Source of the DNA: Burkholderiales bacterium | GTDB taxonomy: Bacteria; Pseudomonadota; Gammaproteobacteria; Burkholderiales; Burkholderiaceae_C | NCBI GenBank assembly: GCA_947453625.1 | Contig: CANGHK010000014.1 | Span: forward strand, 32,874-96,873 | DNA: 64,000 nucleotides | Direction of reading: 5' to 3' | Part shown: positions 8,307 through 16,480 of the stretch, one piece after another | Numbering within the stretch: the first letter of the stretch is position 1 | How the letters are laid out: each line of letters starts with the position of its first letter | Program-made: the position numbers and the translations under genes | Notes under the pieces: model-generated | The model's database searches: none | Seen by the model: only the letters and a program-made list of their open reading frames with translations | What the model was told of the DNA's origin: nothing

Positions 8307-9740
8307 GACCGTCGCGCCGCCGCTCCAGGGCAGCATCAAGGACAGCAGCAACAACTGCTGGAACTCGGGCTCGAAGCGGTCGACGATGGCCTGCGGGTCC
8401 GGGCACAGCGCGGTGTCGGTGATCAGCGCGAACTGCACCCCGCCGCCATAGCTCAGGATGCTGACGCCCACGCCCACGTCGCCCGACGCCGGCACCCAGA
8501 ACATCGTCTGGCGCAAGGTGGCGCCGCAGAGCTTGAGCAACTCGCGCGGTCCGGGCACGTTGGTCATCACGGCCGTGGTCTTTTTCGAGAACAGGCCCAG
8601 CACGGCATCCTGCAGCGGCTTGATGAGCAGGCCGGTGGCCGCCAGCACGCGGTAGGCCAGCAGGGGCTGGAAGCTGCCCTTGAGCTGGTTCATGCGGGCG
8701 CGCACCGCGTAGACCCGCTCGACCGGGTTGGCGATGCCTATCGGCAGCACCAGCGGCGCCAAGCCGAAGTGGTTGCCCAGTTGCCAGGCCTGGTCCAGCG
8801 GCCGCAGGTTGACCGGCACCATGGCGCGGATCTCGGCCCCGGTCGGATCGTCGCCCTGGGCGCGCAGCCAGTCGCCGATGGCGCCCGACACGCAGGACAG
8901 CAGCACATCGTTGATCGAGCAGCCCAGGCCCTTGCTCACCGCCTTGACGACGTCCAGCGGCAGCGGCTCGCACCAAGCCACCCGCTTGCAGCCCAACGGC
9001 TTGCCCTTGAGTCGGGTCGTTGAATCGTCGGCCATCAGCGCCAGCGCCGCCAGATCGCCCAGCAAGTGCAAGCCCATGCGGGCCAAATCGCCGGCTGCCT
9101 GCCGCGGCTGGTCAGGCTGTGCCAGCAGGTCACGCGCCCGGGCCATGCCATCACCCGATCGTTCGATCGCCTTGACCGCCAGGCGGGTCAGCGGCTTGAG
9201 CAAGACCTTCGACAGCCAGTCGCCGGATCGGGCCGGGTCCGGCGCCGCTGCGCGCTGTGGCGGCGGGTTGCCGCCATCGGTGATCGACATCACCACCGAG
9301 ACCAGCGCGATGCCGTCGCCTATGCAGTGGTGGATGCGAACGATCACGGCGCAACCGCCCTCGTAGTCCTCGACCAGATGGAACTGCCACAGCGGACGAT
9401 CCGGGTCGAGCGGGGTTGTGGCCAGTTCGCCGCAGACCGCCTGCAGCGCCTCTCGCTCGCTCTGCCCGTCTTCGGGCCGCAGCCGCTCGACCACAACATG
9501 GCGGGCGATGTCGAAGTCGGCATCGTCCATCCATTGCGCGCCCAGTGGATCGGCCACCGCACGCTGGCGGAAGCGGTCGTACTGGAGCAATCGGGATTCG
9601 ATGCGCTCGCGCAACACCTCGAAACTGATGGCGGGCGACAGCAGCCAGACGCCGACGATCATCATCAGGTTGACGTCGTTATCCATGCGCAGCCACGAGG
9701 TGTCGACACTCGACATGCGGTACGCGGCGGGGACGGTCAT
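8304..9740 (-). CDS. Wax ester synthase / diacylglycerol acyltransferase (WS/DGAT)
   Basis: Enzymes of this family join an acyl-CoA to a fatty alcohol or diacylglycerol, making wax esters or triacylglycerol as storage lipid. The 478-residue product has the family length. The catalytic motif HHxxxDG is intact as HHCIGDG (residues 137-143), the start contains the family MSSVDTSWL segment, and the second conserved block is SINDVLL. GGGAGA precedes the ATG at 9740. Some members have other substrates, so wax-ester synthesis is inferred. The genes for acyl-CoA-binding protein and a PHA-system protein next to it give a storage-lipid context. Confidence 0.9.
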   Translation of the reverse strand: MTVPAAYRMSSVDTSWLRMDNDVNLMMIVGVWLLSPAISFEVLRERIESRLLQYDRFRQRAVADPLGAQWMDDADFDIARHVVVERLRPEDGQSEREALQAVCGELATTPLDPDRPLWQFHLVEDYEGGCAVIVRIHHCIGDGIALVSVVMSITDGGNPPPQRAAAPDPARSGDWLSKVLLKPLTRLAVKAIERSGDGMARARDLLAQPDQPRQAAGDLARMGLHLLGDLAALALMADDSTTRLKGKPLGCKRVAWCEPLPLDVVKAVSKGLGCSINDVLLSCVSGAIGDWLRAQGDDPTGAEIRAMVPVNLRPLDQAWQLGNHFGLAPLVLPIGIANPVERVYAVRARMNQLKGSFQPLLAYRVLAATGLLIKPLQDAVLGLFSKKTTAVMTNVPGPRELLKLCGATLRQTMFWVPASGDVGVGVSILSYGGGVQFALITDTALCPDPQAIVDRFEPEFQQLLLLSLMLPWSGGATV

Positions 9741-9861
9741 CGGGATCTCCCGGGACAGGGGCGTGGCGTCAACAGGGGATCAGTCTGATCGGGCACAAGA
9801 CCAGGGTGCTGGGTAAGATCCGCAAGATCAAAGGCATTTTTGACGCATCGGAGACCGCGAG

Positions 9862-10116
9862 ATGACGCAACTCAAGACGCTATTCGAGCAGGCCGTGATC
9901 GACAGCAAGCAACTGCCCGACAAGCCCGACAACATGACGCTGCTCAAGATCTACGCCCTCTACAAGCAGGCCAGCGTCGGCGATGTGGACGCCGAGCGCC
10001 CGGGCTTCACCGACATGGTGGGGCGTGCCAAGTGGGACGCCTGGAACGCCCTGAAGGGCAGCTCGACCAACGCCGCGATGCAGGACTACATCGCCCTGAT
10101 CGAGTCGCTGAAGTAG
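9862..10116 (+). CDS. Acyl-CoA-binding protein
   Basis: A four-helix cytosolic carrier that binds medium- and long-chain acyl-CoA. The 84-residue product has the standard ACBP size and its ligand-binding motifs: the lysine and tyrosine of YALYKQ (31-36), the conserved DNMTLLKIYALYKQA helix, and AKWDAW (56-61). ACBPs are less common in bacteria than in eukaryotes but recur in Burkholderiales. It is divergent from the WS/DGAT gene (121 nt between starts), which suggests it supplies acyl-CoA to that enzyme or buffers it. Confidence 0.93.
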   Translation: MTQLKTLFEQAVIDSKQLPDKPDNMTLLKIYALYKQASVGDVDAERPGFTDMVGRAKWDAWNALKGSSTNAAMQDYIALIESLK

Positions 10117-10139
10117 GCCAGACCGTTCCGGAGCAGCCG

Positions 10140-10496
10140 CTAGCGCCTGCGCGCCGGGGTGGTCTTGGCCACCTTGGCTGGCTTGGGCGCGGACTCATCC
10201 GCCTTGGCAGCGCCCAGCAAGGCGTCGAGGTTCTTCTCGATCTCGCCCTCGATGGTCAGCGAGAACGCCCCCAGCAGGAAGCCCAGCTTGGCCTCCAGAT
10301 CGAAGTGGTCGGCGGCGATGATCAGCTGGCCCTTGACCCCGCTGCGGGTGAAGGACAGCGTGTCGCTGGTCTCGCCTTCGAGCACGGCACATGCCATGCC
10401 GAACTGCCGCTCCGCCTGCTCGGCCCAGTCCCAGGCCACTTTGCGGGCCGCCGCCAGTCCCAGACTGTGTTGACGGTGGATGCGGATGTCGGCCAT
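10140..10496 (-). CDS. Polyhydroxyalkanoic acid system family protein
   Basis: The 118-residue protein begins MADIRIHRQHSLGLAAARKV and contains a central strand-rich block (TLSFTRSGVKGQLIIAADHF) and LGFLLGAF, matching the family annotated as putative PHA-system or PHA granule regulatory proteins. The tail is Lys/Ala/Pro-rich and resembles DNA- or granule-associating tails of phasin-like proteins. Biochemical function is not established. It converges with the acyl-CoA-binding protein gene and lies close to a WS/DGAT gene, which fits a carbon-storage neighbourhood. No PHA synthase (phaC) is in the window. Confidence 0.85.
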   Translation of the reverse strand: MADIRIHRQHSLGLAAARKVAWDWAEQAERQFGMACAVLEGETSDTLSFTRSGVKGQLIIAADHFDLEAKLGFLLGAFSLTIEGEIEKNLDALLGAAKADESAPKPAKVAKTTPARRR

Positions 10497-10531
10497 CGGG
10501 TAAGTCTCCGGGGGGTGTTGGGGGGAATTGC

Positions 10532-11653
10532 TCAGGGTGGATCCTGAAGTGTGGTCCCGCGCTCGGCCGCGGGCAAGTCGGCCAGGCGCTTGACCTCGGC
10601 ATGGAAGCGGGCGAAGTCACGGCCCTCGCGCTCGAACAAGCGCTCGAACGCCGGCACCAGGCCGTCGTAAGCCGCCTGCAGCGCCAGCGAAGCGTTGTTG
10701 GCCTGCGCGAACCAGGCGTCGTAGCCGCTGAAGCCGGACCAGGGGCCAGAGGCGCTGGCCTTCAGCCCGGCATGGTCTGCGCGCATCCTGGCCAGCAATT
10801 CGGCCTTGCCCTGGCGCTTGGCTGCGGTGTCGGCGTCGCTGCGGTAGAGGATGTCGAGCGCCACGCGGGTGCGGTGGGTGATGGCGCGAAAGTCGGCCAG
10901 ACGCTGCAGCGCCGCCGGGTCATCGCCAGGCCGGCCGCTGCTGGCCAGCCAGCGCGCCAGGCCCAGACGCTCGACCGCCGTGGCATAGGACTCGTTGAAG
11001 CGGGTATCGCCTTGGGCGTAGGCCACCTGGTGCGCCAACTCGTGGAAGATCAGCCGCGCCAGCGCCGACTCCGCTCCGTTGACAAAGGTGTTGAGCAGCG
11101 GGTCACCGCCCAGCCAGTTGGTCCAGCCCAGCGTGCTGTAGGCCGGCACGCCGTAGACGCTGACCTCCAGTCCGGCGGCGCGTTGGCGTTGACCCTCGGC
11201 CTCGGCCGCGTCGCGTTGGAAGTAGCCGCGGTAGCCGACGCAGCCCATCACCGGGTAGCACCAGGTCTTCAAGGTCAGCGACAACTCGGGCGCGGCCACC
11301 ACGTTCCACACCGCCGCGGGCCGGCCCAGGTCGGCGAAGCGGCGGTAGCTGGCGTTGTCGGGCAGCGCCAGCTCACGCACCGCGAACTCGCGCATCTGCT
11401 GCGCCAGACGCAGCCGCTCGCGCAGCGCGGCCGGCGTGGCCGGGTCGGCCAGCCAGTCGTCCACCGGCCGGGCGCGCTGCATCAGGTCGATGTGGCCGGC
11501 GATTGATTGGGCGTAATAGCCCCAGGGCGAGTCCGGTGCGGCGACTGGCGCGGCGTCCTGGGCCGCACAGAACCCGCTCAGCGCCAGCAACCCCAGACCA
11601 GCTGCCAGCCCGGCGCGGCCTTGCGCCATCCAGCGACGTGCCAGCCGCGTCAT
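10532..11653 (-). CDS. Predicted zinc aminopeptidase, exported
   Basis: A member of the putative aminopeptidase family (Pfam Aminopep type). The 373-residue product starts with a signal peptide (ARRWMAQGRAGLAAGLGLLALSG). The metal motif HELAHQ (H204, E205, H208) is intact, with NESYAT (around 220-225) as the probable third-ligand helix. Other family markers are WCYPVMGCVGYRGYF and YSTLGWTNWLGGDPL. The ATG at 11653 overlaps the molybdopterin oxidoreductase stop (ATGA), so the two are translationally coupled. I see no functional reason for the pairing. Substrate is unknown. Confidence 0.87.
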   Translation of the reverse strand: MTRLARRWMAQGRAGLAAGLGLLALSGFCAAQDAAPVAAPDSPWGYYAQSIAGHIDLMQRARPVDDWLADPATPAALRERLRLAQQMREFAVRELALPDNASYRRFADLGRPAAVWNVVAAPELSLTLKTWCYPVMGCVGYRGYFQRDAAEAEGQRQRAAGLEVSVYGVPAYSTLGWTNWLGGDPLLNTFVNGAESALARLIFHELAHQVAYAQGDTRFNESYATAVERLGLARWLASSGRPGDDPAALQRLADFRAITHRTRVALDILYRSDADTAAKRQGKAELLARMRADHAGLKASASGPWSGFSGYDAWFAQANNASLALQAAYDGLVPAFERLFEREGRDFARFHAEVKRLADLPAAERGTTLQDPP

Positions 11654-13761
11654 GCTCGAGCGGCGGCCACCTCGACCAGGCAGTCGTAGAAGGTGGGCGC
11701 GCGGCCGATGTCGGTCAGGCGCTGGCTGGTCAGCTCGTTGACATTGGTACCCGCCGCGCCCAGCTTGCGCCACCAAACCCCCAGGCCGTTGACGACGCCT
11801 GGCCGGGCCCGCGTGCCGACAGCCGCCCGGCACAGGTAGCTGCCGCGGTCGTTGAAGACCCGCACCATCGCGCCGTCATGGACGCCGCGCGGGCCGGCAT
11901 CGTCGGGGTGGATCTCGACCAGCGGCTCGCCCTCGATGCTGCGCAGGCTCTTGACGTTGACGAAGGTGGAGTTGAGGAAATGCCGGGCCGGCGGCGAGAT
12001 CATCGCCAGCGGGTAGCGCGCAGCCAGCGCCGGAGCGGATTCGACGCTCTCGTAAGGCGGCACGAAATCGGGCACGCCCAGCCCCGGCACGTCGACCTGG
12101 GCGCGGCCGTTGGCGGTCTCGAAGCCGCCCTCGGCAAACGGCAGCGCAGGCAGGGCCAGCTTGACCCAGCCGCGGCGGCTCAGCAACTCGAAATCCAGCG
12201 TCGGCACGGCCTGGCGGGCAAGCAGCTCGTCGCTGTCGGCAAAACAGGGCTCGTCAAAGCCCATCTTCGCCGCCAGTTCACGGAAGATCTGGGTGTTGGG
12301 CTTGGCCTGGCCGACCGGTGCGATCGCCGGGTGGTTGATCAGCACATAGGTGTGACCGTAGCTGGTGTGCACGTCCAGGTGCTCGAGCTGGGTGGTGGCC
12401 GGCAGCACATAGTCGGCCTGGTCGGCGGTGTCGGTCAGGAAATGCTCGAGCACGACGGTGAACAAGTCCTCGCGCTGGAAGCCGGCCACCACCTTGGGCG
12501 ATTCGGGCGCCACCGCCATCGGATTGCTGTTGTAGACGATCAGCGCCTCTATCCTGGGCCCGAACTCGGCTGAGGCGGGACGCAGCAAGTCGTCGCCTAT
12601 GGTGCTCATGTTGATCATGCGCGGCCTGCGGCCGGGCAGCAGATCAGGCCGCTGCAACGCCGCGTCGTCCTTGGCCTGCCGAAACCAGCCCGAGGCCGAC
12701 AGCAGCATGCCGCCGCCGCGCTGGCGCCAGGCCCCCGTCAGGCAGGGCAGCAGCGCGATCAGCCGCACCGCACTGCCGCCGCCATGGGTGCGCTGCATGC
12801 CGTAGTTCAGGCGGATCGCCGCTGGCCTTGTGCTGGCGTAGTCCCGCGCCAGGCCACGCACCTCGTCGGCGCTCAGGCCGCAGACCGCTGCCACCCGCTC
12901 GGAATCCCAGGCCAGCGCCTTGTCGCGCAGCGCCTCGAAGCCGTCGACATGGGCCGCGATGTAGTCCTCGTCGAGCCAGCCGTTGACGATCAGCTCGTGC
13001 ATCAGGCCGAGCGCCAGCGCGCCGTCGGTGCCCGGGCGCAAGGCCAGGTGCTGGTGGCACTTGTCGGCGGTCTCGGTGCGGCGCGGGTCGATGCAGACCA
13101 GCTTGGCGCCGTCGCGCTTGGCCTGCTGCGCGAAGGTCCAGAAATGCAGGTTGGAGGCGATCGAGTTGCTGCCCCAGATGACGATCAGCCTGGCCTGGGC
13201 GTAATCCTCGAGGTGCATGCCCAGCTTGCCGCCGTAGGTGGCGACCAGCGCAGCGCCGCCAGCCGACGAGCAGATCGTGCGGTCGAGCAGCGACGCCCCG
13301 AGCCGGTGGAAGAAGCGCGCCGACATGCTCTCGCCTTGCAGCAGGCCCATCGTGCCGGCGTAGCTGTAAGGCAGGACAGCTTGCGGGTCACGCTCGGCGA
13401 TCGCCTGCAGCCGGGCGGCGATGTCGGTCAGCGCGGCGTCCCAGCTGACCGGCTCGAACTGCCCCGCGCCCTTGGGCCCGACGCGCTTGAGCGGCGTCAG
13501 CACGCGCTCGGGGTGGTAGCTGCGCTCGGCATAGCGCGAGACCTTGGTGCACAGCGCGCCGTGGGTGGGCGGGTGATCCGGGTCGCCCGCCACCTTGATC
13601 ACCCGGCCGGCGTCGACCGTGATCTTCAGGGCGCAGGTGTCAGGGCAATCGTGCGGGCAGGCGCCCTGGACGACACGGATGCCAGCAGCGCTATCGGCGG
13701 TGTCGGCGGTGTCGGCGGTGTCGGCCGAGGCCGTGTCGGGAGTGGCAATGACCAGGTTCAT
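11650..13761 (-). CDS. Molybdopterin-dependent oxidoreductase, DMSO-reductase family
   Basis: A 703-residue enzyme that should bind a bis-molybdopterin guanine dinucleotide cofactor and one [4Fe-4S] cluster. The cluster ligands are C35, C39, C43 (CPHDCPDTC) and C71. Downstream are GGAALV, the IDPRRTETAD segment that contacts the cofactor, and a C-terminal molydopterin-dinucleotide-binding domain. There is no Tat signal, so it is probably cytoplasmic. The start MNLVIATPDT at 13761 is preferred; the open frame further upstream lacks similarity. Between start and cluster is a variable stretch with three TAD repeats (see the 9-bp repeat). Substrate unknown: formate-dehydrogenase-like or a thiosulfate/arsenate-type relative cannot be told apart here. 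Confidence 0.88.
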   Translation of the reverse strand: MNLVIATPDTASADTADTADTADSAAGIRVVQGACPHDCPDTCALKITVDAGRVIKVAGDPDHPPTHGALCTKVSRYAERSYHPERVLTPLKRVGPKGAGQFEPVSWDAALTDIAARLQAIAERDPQAVLPYSYAGTMGLLQGESMSARFFHRLGASLLDRTICSSAGGAALVATYGGKLGMHLEDYAQARLIVIWGSNSIASNLHFWTFAQQAKRDGAKLVCIDPRRTETADKCHQHLALRPGTDGALALGLMHELIVNGWLDEDYIAAHVDGFEALRDKALAWDSERVAAVCGLSADEVRGLARDYASTRPAAIRLNYGMQRTHGGGSAVRLIALLPCLTGAWRQRGGGMLLSASGWFRQAKDDAALQRPDLLPGRRPRMINMSTIGDDLLRPASAEFGPRIEALIVYNSNPMAVAPESPKVVAGFQREDLFTVVLEHFLTDTADQADYVLPATTQLEHLDVHTSYGHTYVLINHPAIAPVGQAKPNTQIFRELAAKMGFDEPCFADSDELLARQAVPTLDFELLSRRGWVKLALPALPFAEGGFETANGRAQVDVPGLGVPDFVPPYESVESAPALAARYPLAMISPPARHFLNSTFVNVKSLRSIEGEPLVEIHPDDAGPRGVHDGAMVRVFNDRGSYLCRAAVGTRARPGVVNGLGVWWRKLGAAGTNVNELTSQRLTDIGRAPTFYDCLVEVAAARA
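13696..13722 (-). repeat. Three 9-bp tandem repeats inside the oxidoreductase gene
   Basis: GGCGGTGTC occurs three times in tandem on the plus strand, encoding repeated Thr-Ala-Asp in the N-terminal extension of the molybdopterin enzyme. Units are in frame, so copy-number change would not break the protein. Confidence 0.85.
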
Positions 13762-13874
13762 GCAGCCACTATTGCACAGGCCGACCGCGACCCGCCCGAC
13801 ACAACCCCGGGCGCGTGGGGATAAGCGAGTCGCTGCCACGGAAATGGGGCCGCATCGTAAGATCATCGCCGGGT

Positions 13875-13892
13875 GAGCCCGCGGTCGGGCTC
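13875..13892 (+). promoter_or_regulatory. Inverted repeat before the M20 amidohydrolase start
   Basis: GAGCCCG-CGGT-CGGGCTC is a perfect 7-bp dyad with a 4-nt loop. It ends 18 nt before the ATG and just before the GGAG ribosome-binding sequence. It may be a leader hairpin or an operator. Confidence 0.3.
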
Positions 13893-13910
13893 GATTCCCT
13901 GGAGCCCCCC

Positions 13911-15128
13911 ATGCAATTGATCGAATCCATCCTGGCTGACGCCGCCGCCATCACCACCCTGCGGCGCGACATCCATGCCCACCCCGAGCTCTGCTTTCAG
14001 GAACAGCGCACTTCGGACCTGATCGCCGATGCGCTGACTTCATGGGGCATTCCAGTGCGCCGCGGGCTGGGCGGCACCGGCGTGGTGGCCATCCTGAAGA
14101 ATGGCAACTCGGAGCGCGCGGTCGGCCTGCGCGCCGACATCGATGCGCTGCCAGTGACCGAGCGCAACCAGTTCCCCCACGCCAGCAAGCACCCGGGCAA
14201 GATGCACGCCTGCGGCCACGACGGCCACACCGCGATGCTGCTGGCCGCCGCCAAGCACCTGGCGCGGCACCGCAACTACGACGGCACGGTCTACCTGATC
14301 TTCCAGCCCGCCGAAGAAGGCGGCGGCGGCGCCCGCGAGATGATCAAGGACGGCTTGTTCAAGCTGTTCCCGATGGAAGCGGTATTCGGCGCCCACAACT
14401 GGCCGGGCATGAGCGTCGGGCAGTTCGCGCTCAAGAGCGGGCCTTGCTACGCCTCAAGCAACGAGTTCAGGATCGTCGTCAAGGGCAAGGGCGCGCATGG
14501 CGCGATGCCGCACCTGGGCGTGGACCCGGTGCCGGCGGCCTGCGCGATGGTGCAGGGCTTCCAGACCATCATCTCGCGCAACTTGCGGCCGATAGACACC
14601 GGCGTGATCTCGGTGACGATGATCCACACCGGCGAGGCCACCAACGTGATCCCCGAGAGCTGCGAGATCCAGGGCACGGTGCGCACCTTCACCACCGACG
14701 TGCTCGACATGATCGAGCGCCGGATGAAGGCGATGGCCGAGGCCACCGCCGAGGCCTTCGAGTGCGGCTGCGAATTCGCGTTCTCGCGCAACTACCCGCC
14801 CACCATCAACCACGAAGCCGAGACCGATTTCGCGCGCCAGGTGCTGAGCGAGGTGGTGGGGGCCGACAACGTGCTGCCCTTCGAGCCGACGATGGGCGCC
14901 GAGGACTTCAGCTACTACCTGCAGGAAAAGCCCGGCTGCTACTTCATGATCGGCAACGGCGACGGCACGCACCGCGAGGGCGGCCATGGCCTGGGCCCCT
15001 GCATGCTGCACAACCCGAGCTACGACTTCAACGACGACCTGATCCCGCTAGGCGCCACCGCCTGGGTGCGCATCGCCGAAGCCTGGCTGAACCGGGCCCC
15101 GCCCGCGGCCTTGCCGGCCCAGGGCTGA
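13911..15128 (+). CDS. M20-family amidohydrolase (hippurate hydrolase / aminoacylase type)
   Basis: A metal-dependent enzyme that hydrolyses the amide bond of N-acylated amino acids or related compounds. The 405-residue product has the M20D ligands: HACGHDGHT with C101 and H103, the catalytic pair E135-E136 in FQPAEEGGGGA, a His in FGAHNWPG, and a C-terminal GAEDFSYY. GGAG precedes the ATG at 13911. The DUF2817 gene follows after 7 nt, so the two form an operon. The pyrimidine operon starts about 1.35 kb downstream on the same strand, but with its own operator. Natural substrate cannot be read from the sequence. Confidence 0.92.
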   Translation: MQLIESILADAAAITTLRRDIHAHPELCFQEQRTSDLIADALTSWGIPVRRGLGGTGVVAILKNGNSERAVGLRADIDALPVTERNQFPHASKHPGKMHACGHDGHTAMLLAAAKHLARHRNYDGTVYLIFQPAEEGGGGAREMIKDGLFKLFPMEAVFGAHNWPGMSVGQFALKSGPCYASSNEFRIVVKGKGAHGAMPHLGVDPVPAACAMVQGFQTIISRNLRPIDTGVISVTMIHTGEATNVIPESCEIQGTVRTFTTDVLDMIERRMKAMAEATAEAFECGCEFAFSRNYPPTINHEAETDFARQVLSEVVGADNVLPFEPTMGAEDFSYYLQEKPGCYFMIGNGDGTHREGGHGLGPCMLHNPSYDFNDDLIPLGATAWVRIAEAWLNRAPPAALPAQG

Positions 15129-15135
15129 AGCGCAG

Positions 15136-16239
15136 ATGGACGCCGCGCTGGCCTTCTCGCAAAGCTACGCCGAGGCGCGGGCCAAGTTCATGGCCGCCGC
15201 AGAGGCGGCCGGGCTCGATGTGCAGAGCCACCCGCACCCGATGCTGGGCCAGGACGGCGAGGTGCTGGCGATGGACGTGGTGCGCGACGGCCCGGCCGAC
15301 GCCGCCGCGGTGCTGGTGCTGAGTTCAGCCTGCCACGGCGTCGAGGGCTTTTGCGGCTCGGGCGTCCAGACCACGCTGCTGGGCGACGCCGGCTTGCGCG
15401 CCGCGGCGCGGGCTGCGGGCGTGGCGCTGCTCTACGTCCATGGGCTCAACCCCTTTGGCTTTTCCTGGTGGCGGCGCACGACGCATGAGAACGTCGACCT
15501 GAACCGCAACTTCCAGGATTTTTCGCAGCCGCTGCCGCGCAACACCGCCTACGACGAGATCGCCCACCTGCTGGTGCCGGCCGACTGGCCGCCCTCGTCC
15601 GAGGTGCGGCAGGCAGTGACCGATTACATCGCGCAGCGCGGCCTGGCCGCCTGGCAGACCGCCGTCAGTGGCGGCCAGTACCACCACCCGGAAGGCCTGT
15701 TCTACGGCGGCCACAACCCGACCTGGAGCCAGCAGACCCTGCGCCAGGTGCTGCGCGACCACGGCCAGCGCTGCGCGCGGTTGGGCTGGATAGACTTCCA
15801 CACCGGCCTGGGGCCCAGCGGCGTGGGCGAACGCATCTTTGCCTGCCGCGACGACGCCGCGGCGCTGGCCCGGGCCCAGGCCTGGTGGGGCGGGCCAGAC
15901 CAGCGCCAGGTGACCTCGATCTACGACGGCTCGTCGACCTCGGCGCCGCTCAAGGGCTTGATGTGGACGGCCGCCGACCAGGAATGCCCGCAGGCCGACT
16001 ACACCGGTATCGCGCTGGAGTACGGCACGCTGCCGATAGGCCAGATGCTGGACGCGCTGCGCGCCGACCAATGGGCCGAAAACCACCCCGAGGCGCCGGC
16101 CGAACAGCGCCAAGCGCTGAAGCGCCAGACCCGGGACGCCTTCTACACCGACAGCGCAGCCTGGAAGCAGCAGGTCATCGAGCAAGCGGTCGAAGCCGCC
16201 TGGCAAGGGGTGGCCGGGCTGGGCCAGCCGGCGGCTTGA
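15136..16239 (+). CDS. DUF2817 family protein, carboxypeptidase-like (M14 fold)
   Basis: A 367-residue protein with the DUF2817 pattern: SSACHGVEGFCGSG near residues 64-77 and HENVDLNRNF near 119-128, which parallel the zinc-ligand and Arg/Asn substrate-binding segments of M14 metallocarboxypeptidases, then IDFHTGLGPSG. This supports a zinc amidase/peptidase acting on a C-terminal or N-acyl substrate. No signal peptide is visible, so it is probably cytosolic. It directly follows the M20 amidohydrolase and may work on the same compound. Function is unproven for the family. Confidence 0.85.
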   Translation: MDAALAFSQSYAEARAKFMAAAEAAGLDVQSHPHPMLGQDGEVLAMDVVRDGPADAAAVLVLSSACHGVEGFCGSGVQTTLLGDAGLRAAARAAGVALLYVHGLNPFGFSWWRRTTHENVDLNRNFQDFSQPLPRNTAYDEIAHLLVPADWPPSSEVRQAVTDYIAQRGLAAWQTAVSGGQYHHPEGLFYGGHNPTWSQQTLRQVLRDHGQRCARLGWIDFHTGLGPSGVGERIFACRDDAAALARAQAWWGGPDQRQVTSIYDGSSTSAPLKGLMWTAADQECPQADYTGIALEYGTLPIGQMLDALRADQWAENHPEAPAEQRQALKRQTRDAFYTDSAAWKQQVIEQAVEAAWQGVAGLGQPAA

Positions 16240-16329
16240 GCGCAGGCCGGGCGGACCGCACATCCCTTGTGCGGCCAGGCTGATTCGACGCACCTAAGGC
16301 CGCGCAAACTCCGCACCAGCGTCGACCGC

Positions 16330-16363
16330 CGCGCCCCGCGGCGGGGCTGCGCCGGGGGTTTTT
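16330..16363 (+). terminator. Possible intrinsic terminator after the M20-DUF2817 operon
   Basis: A GC-rich hairpin with core CCCCG-CGG-CGGGG (16334-16346), extended to 16330-16351 with one bulge, is followed seven bases later by a run of five T at 16359-16363. It separates the amidohydrolase operon from the pyrimidine operon. Confidence 0.45.
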
Positions 16364-16410
16364 CCGGGGTCGCCACCTGGCACGCAGGTTGCGTACTATC
16401 CCCTGAAATC

Positions 16411-16426
16411 CTGACCATTTGGTCAG
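16411..16426 (+). promoter_or_regulatory. RutR-type operator upstream of preT
   Basis: CTGACCATTTGGTCAG is a perfect 7-bp dyad with a 2-nt centre. It matches the RutR consensus TTGACCA-N2-TGGTCAA at all but the outermost base pair. It lies 54 nt before the preT start and 11 nt after a -10-like TACTAT (16394-16399), a position suited to repression. A 14/16 copy precedes the ABC importer (29881-29896). The TetR gene at 25.3 kb is the likely cognate regulator. Confidence 0.75.
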
Positions 16427-16480
16427 CTTCTCGGTGAACCCGGGCCACCGTCCGCCCGGTGCCTGCAGGAGTGCCCGCGC

